From Nocardioides sp. (lineage in GTDB: Bacteria > Actinomycetota > Actinomycetes > Propionibacteriales > Nocardioidaceae): DNA of 8,199 nt. The notes below the pieces were generated by a model. That model was not told where the DNA came from, searched no databases, and saw only the letters and a program-made list of their open reading frames with translations. Where the stretch lies: contig JAHEXO010000066.1 of the NCBI GenBank assembly GCA_023252065.1, positions 1-8,199 on the forward strand, read 5' to 3'. A program made the translations under genes and the position numbers. Within the stretch, counting starts at the first letter, position 1. Every line of letters starts with the position of its first letter. Positions 6,383 to 8,199 of the stretch are shown one piece after another.

Positions 6383-7048
6383 ATGAGCGACACGCTCCCG
6401 ATGTTCCCGCTGAACACCGTGCTGTTCCCGGGGATGAGCGTGCCGCTGCGGGTCTTCGAGGACCGCTACCGGGCGCTGGTCCACCACCTCCTCCGGGTCG
6501 ACGACCCGACCGAGCGGGTCTTCGGGTCGGTCGGCATCCGTGAGGGCTACGAGGTGGGCGAGCACGGCGCACAGTGGCTGTTCCGCATCGGCTGCCGGGT
6601 GAAGCTGACCGAGGTCGAGTCGCTGCCCGACGGCACCTTCGAGGTGGAGGTGCTGGGCCTCGACCGGATCGAGCTCGAGCACCTCGACACCACCGGCACC
6701 TACCCCGTCGGGCGGGTGACCCCCCTCAGTGAGCAGCACGTCACGGTTCCCGAGACGGTCACCGTGGACGCCCGCGAGACGTGGGCGTCCTACTGCGAGG
6801 CGCTGCTCGAGATCGACCGCGAGCCCCCCGCCTCCGAGCTGCCGCACGACCCGGCGTACCTCTCCTGGGCGCTGGCCGCGCTCGCCCCGCTCAGCCTGGC
6901 CGAGCGTCAGGCGCTGCTCGAGGCCGAGGACACGACCGGCCGGTTGCGGATGGTCACCGACGTGCTGCGCGGTGAGCTCCGGGTGATGAGCGTCTTCCCG
7001 TCGCTGCCGGCGACCGAGGTCGCCCGCACCCGCTGGTCCCCCAACTGA
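6383..7048 (+). CDS. Stand-alone LON substrate-binding-domain protein
   Basis: This 221-residue protein has the N-terminal domain of Lon proteases (LON/PUA-like fold, PF02190) and nothing else. The hallmark opening is seen at residues 5-25 (PMFPLNTVLFPGMSVPLRVFE, with the PL..VLFPG core), followed by an RY-hh segment, a GSVGIREG strand and VEVLGLDRIELE. The second half is helical, with an RQALLEAEDTTGRLRMVTDVLR segment (about 178-200). There is no AAA ATPase module and no Ser-Lys protease domain, so it cannot be a protease on its own; a substrate-recognition or adaptor role is inferred. The ATG at 6383 is chosen over an in-frame upstream ATG at 6311 because the latter would overlap hisD and the promoter region. 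From memory, a gene like this lies next to hisD in other actinobacteria, including Streptomyces. Confidence 0.88.
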   Translation: MSDTLPMFPLNTVLFPGMSVPLRVFEDRYRALVHHLLRVDDPTERVFGSVGIREGYEVGEHGAQWLFRIGCRVKLTEVESLPDGTFEVEVLGLDRIELEHLDTTGTYPVGRVTPLSEQHVTVPETVTVDARETWASYCEALLEIDREPPASELPHDPAYLSWALAALAPLSLAERQALLEAEDTTGRLRMVTDVLRGELRVMSVFPSLPATEVARTRWSPN

Positions 7049-7066
7049 GCGCGCAGCCGTTGGGCC

Positions 7067-7130
7067 GTTGCCGCTGGTTGAGCAGGGCGCTCTGCGCTGT
7101 TGCCGCTGGTTGAGCAGGGCGCTCTGCGCT
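7067..7130. repeat. Two identical 32-base tandem units
   Basis: Units at 7067-7098 and 7099-7130 are identical base for base. Each starts GTTGCCGCTGGTTGAGCAGG and ends GCGCTCTGCGCT. A third, diverged start of the unit follows at 7131 and leads into the full palindrome at 7139-7176. The units look like truncated copies of that element, because they share the GCTGGTTGAG lead and the GGGCGCTC core but lack the CTCGAAACCA end. Confidence 0.85.
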
Positions 7131-7138
7131 GTTGCCGC

Positions 7139-7176
7139 TGGTTGAGGAGGGCGCTCCTGCGCCCGTCTCGAAACCA
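7139..7176. repeat. Palindromic intergenic repeat (REP-like, TGGTTGAG...CTCGAAACCA)
   Basis: The outer arms TGGTT and AACCA and then GAG and CTC pair around an inner stem GGGCGC (7149-7154), TCCT loop, GCGCCC (7159-7164). Together they form one long imperfect hairpin. Elements with these ends are, from memory, common between genes in Nocardioides and some other actinobacteria. The position between two convergent gene ends is typical for such repeats. Confidence 0.75.
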
Positions 7177-7217
7177 AGGCGCCCGACCACCACCCTCCTC
7201 GAACCCTGCTCCAGGCA

Positions 7218-7247
7218 CCGCCGGTTCCAAGACCAACGGAACGGCGG
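7218..7247. terminator. Bulged hairpin between convergent genes, possible terminator
   Basis: CCGCCGGTTCC (7218-7228) pairs with GGAACGGCGG (7238-7247) with one bulged G. It lies just after the stop of the minus-strand gene at 7256. There is no U-run on either side, so termination would have to be of the actinobacterial type that lacks one. Confidence 0.35.
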
Positions 7248-7255
7248 GTTCCGCG

Positions 7256-8199
7256 TCAGTTGGTGCTGACCCGGAACGTGAGGTGGCCGAGGTCGCCGTC
7301 CACCCAGGCCGAGAACCCCAAGGCCTCCAGGGGCTTGACGTTGTCGAGGGTCTGCGGGTCGGAGCCCGCGCCCTCGGCGATGGACTTCTCGAACCGGTCG
7401 ACGTCGACGAAGAGGATCTCGGAGGCGTGGTCGGGAGCCGGTACGACGTCCTGGAACGCCCGGGTGTTGCCCAGGTGACCACCGGCGAGCAGCTGCTGCC
7501 GATAGTCGGAGGACGGCCCGATGGCGACCAGGTCACCGGAGCTGTCCGACCCGAGCAGCTCGGCGAGCGGGGCCGCATGGCTGCGGAGCTTGTCGAGCAC
7601 CGGCTCGATCCGGCTCGGGTCGCCCTTCACGACGGCACCGATCGGGATGTGTGAACCGTCGCTGGCGTTGCTCAACGCCGCGTAGTCGATGTCGCCGCCC
7701 ACCGCGAAGGTGGTCGAGTCGCCGAGCATGGCCTCGACGTCGTCGGGCACTCGGAGGCCGGTCGACTGCTCGATCTGGTGGGTCATCTGGCTGCTCGACA
7801 TGCCGGCACCCAGGGCGCCGGACATCCGGCCGAGAACGGTCTTCAGCCAGCCCTTCTGCAGTGAGAGCCCGAACGCCGCTGCCGTGTCGTCGGGCAGCCG
7901 CGTGACACCGGCACCGGCCTGGTCACCGACGAACCCGGCGGAGCCGGGCAGGTTCGCCTCGGAGACGGCGGCGAGCTCGAGGCCGTTGCTGTTGAAGCGG
8001 ATCGTGGCCGCCGCACCCTTGAAGGAGCGCAGCTCACGGGTGAGGTCGCCGCTGGGGTCGATCGCAGCCGAGCCGGACGGCATCAGCTGAGGACTGGTGA
8101 AACCCGAGGACGGGTCGGTCAGAAAGCTCGACCACCGGTCGAGCTGGCCGGCGAGGTAGATCCCCGCCTGGGGTGCGGCGTACATGTTCACCACCCCGG
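7256..8199 (-). CDS. DUF3352-like protein, C-terminal part (5' end outside window)
   Basis: The frame is open from the right edge to the TGA at 7256-7258, so at least 314 codons are present and the start lies beyond the window. The GTG at 8192-8194 is not taken as the start, because the frame continues upstream without a stop. The protein has small-residue-rich segments (GLELAAVSEANLPGSAGF, LPDDTAAAFGLSLQKGW), then VPDDVEAMLGDSTTFAVGG, then IPIGAVVKGDPSRIEPVLDKL. It ends with FQDVVPAPDHASEILFVDVDRFE and LEALGFSAWVDGDLGHLTFRVST. This pattern (repeat-like beta units, a 'cumulative allowance' strand pair, and a closing LxALGhSAxVDGD strand) matches my memory of actinobacterial DUF3352 proteins, which usually have an N-terminal membrane helix and an extracytoplasmic domain. 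Function is unknown. It faces the LON-domain gene tail to tail. Confidence 0.75.
   Translation of the reverse strand, partial: GVVNMYAAPQAGIYLAGQLDRWSSFLTDPSSGFTSPQLMPSGSAAIDPSGDLTRELRSFKGAAATIRFNSNGLELAAVSEANLPGSAGFVGDQAGAGVTRLPDDTAAAFGLSLQKGWLKTVLGRMSGALGAGMSSSQMTHQIEQSTGLRVPDDVEAMLGDSTTFAVGGDIDYAALSNASDGSHIPIGAVVKGDPSRIEPVLDKLRSHAAPLAELLGSDSSGDLVAIGPSSDYRQQLLAGGHLGNTRAFQDVVPAPDHASEILFVDVDRFEKSIAEGAGSDPQTLDNVKPLEALGFSAWVDGDLGHLTFRVSTN

Larger units (their letters stand above)
7049..7255. other. Repeat-rich non-coding spacer between convergent genes
   Basis: The spacer separates the end of the LON-domain gene from the end of the minus-strand DUF3352-like gene. It contains the 32-base tandem repeats, the full palindromic element and the bulged hairpin listed separately. 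Open frames across it repeat ALLNQRQQ-type peptides encoded by the repeats, and I do not consider them genes. No U-run terminator is seen on either strand. Confidence 0.6.

Noticed and set aside
7067..7176. CRISPR array
   Set aside because: The 32-base units are directly adjacent with no unique spacers, and the third copy diverges into a palindromic element.
5372..7177. 601-codon minus-strand open frame across hisD, the LON-domain gene and the repeats
   Set aside because: It covers two convincing genes in other frames and encodes low-complexity Arg/Gly-rich sequence. Its first residues are translated from the intergenic repeats.

Overview
The window is high-GC DNA with long, dense, mostly minus-strand genes, GTG starts and many 4-base start/stop overlaps. 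This fits an actinobacterium. The PriA-type HisA, the gene order, and a palindromic repeat of the TGGTTGAG...CTCGAAACCA type at 7139-7176 suggest Nocardioidaceae (Nocardioides or a relative). That placement rests on recalled sequence patterns, not on a search.

The centre (159-6312, minus strand) is a histidine biosynthesis cluster. Read in the direction of transcription it is hisD, hisC, hisB, hisH, a small two-helix membrane protein, a P-loop kinase-like protein, hisA/priA and hisF. hisD-hisC, hisC-hisB, membrane protein-kinase and hisA-hisF each overlap by 4 bases, which implies translational coupling. Together they cover ProFAR isomerisation (HisA), the glutamine-dependent cyclase (HisH-HisF), IGP dehydration (HisB), transamination (HisC) and histidinol oxidation (HisD). 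hisG, hisE, hisI and the histidinol-phosphate phosphatase are not in the window. The most striking point is that hisB carries an in-frame amber codon (3810-3812, codon 43) where the family normally has Gln. The frame on both sides and the total length are otherwise intact.

Upstream of hisD, a 70-base spacer separates it from a divergent plus-strand gene (6383-7048) for a stand-alone LON substrate-binding-domain protein. Both genes have a TAnnnT -10 box ending exactly six bases before the start codon, as expected for leaderless transcripts. hisA has a third box with the same geometry inside the end of the preceding gene, so hisA-hisF may also be transcribed on their own.

The 207 bases after the LON-domain gene (7049-7255) are non-coding. 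They hold two identical 32-base tandem units, a related full palindromic element and a bulged hairpin. From 7256 to the right edge runs the C-terminal part of a minus-strand DUF3352-like protein. At the left edge (1-72, minus strand) is the first 24 codons of an unidentified membrane protein.
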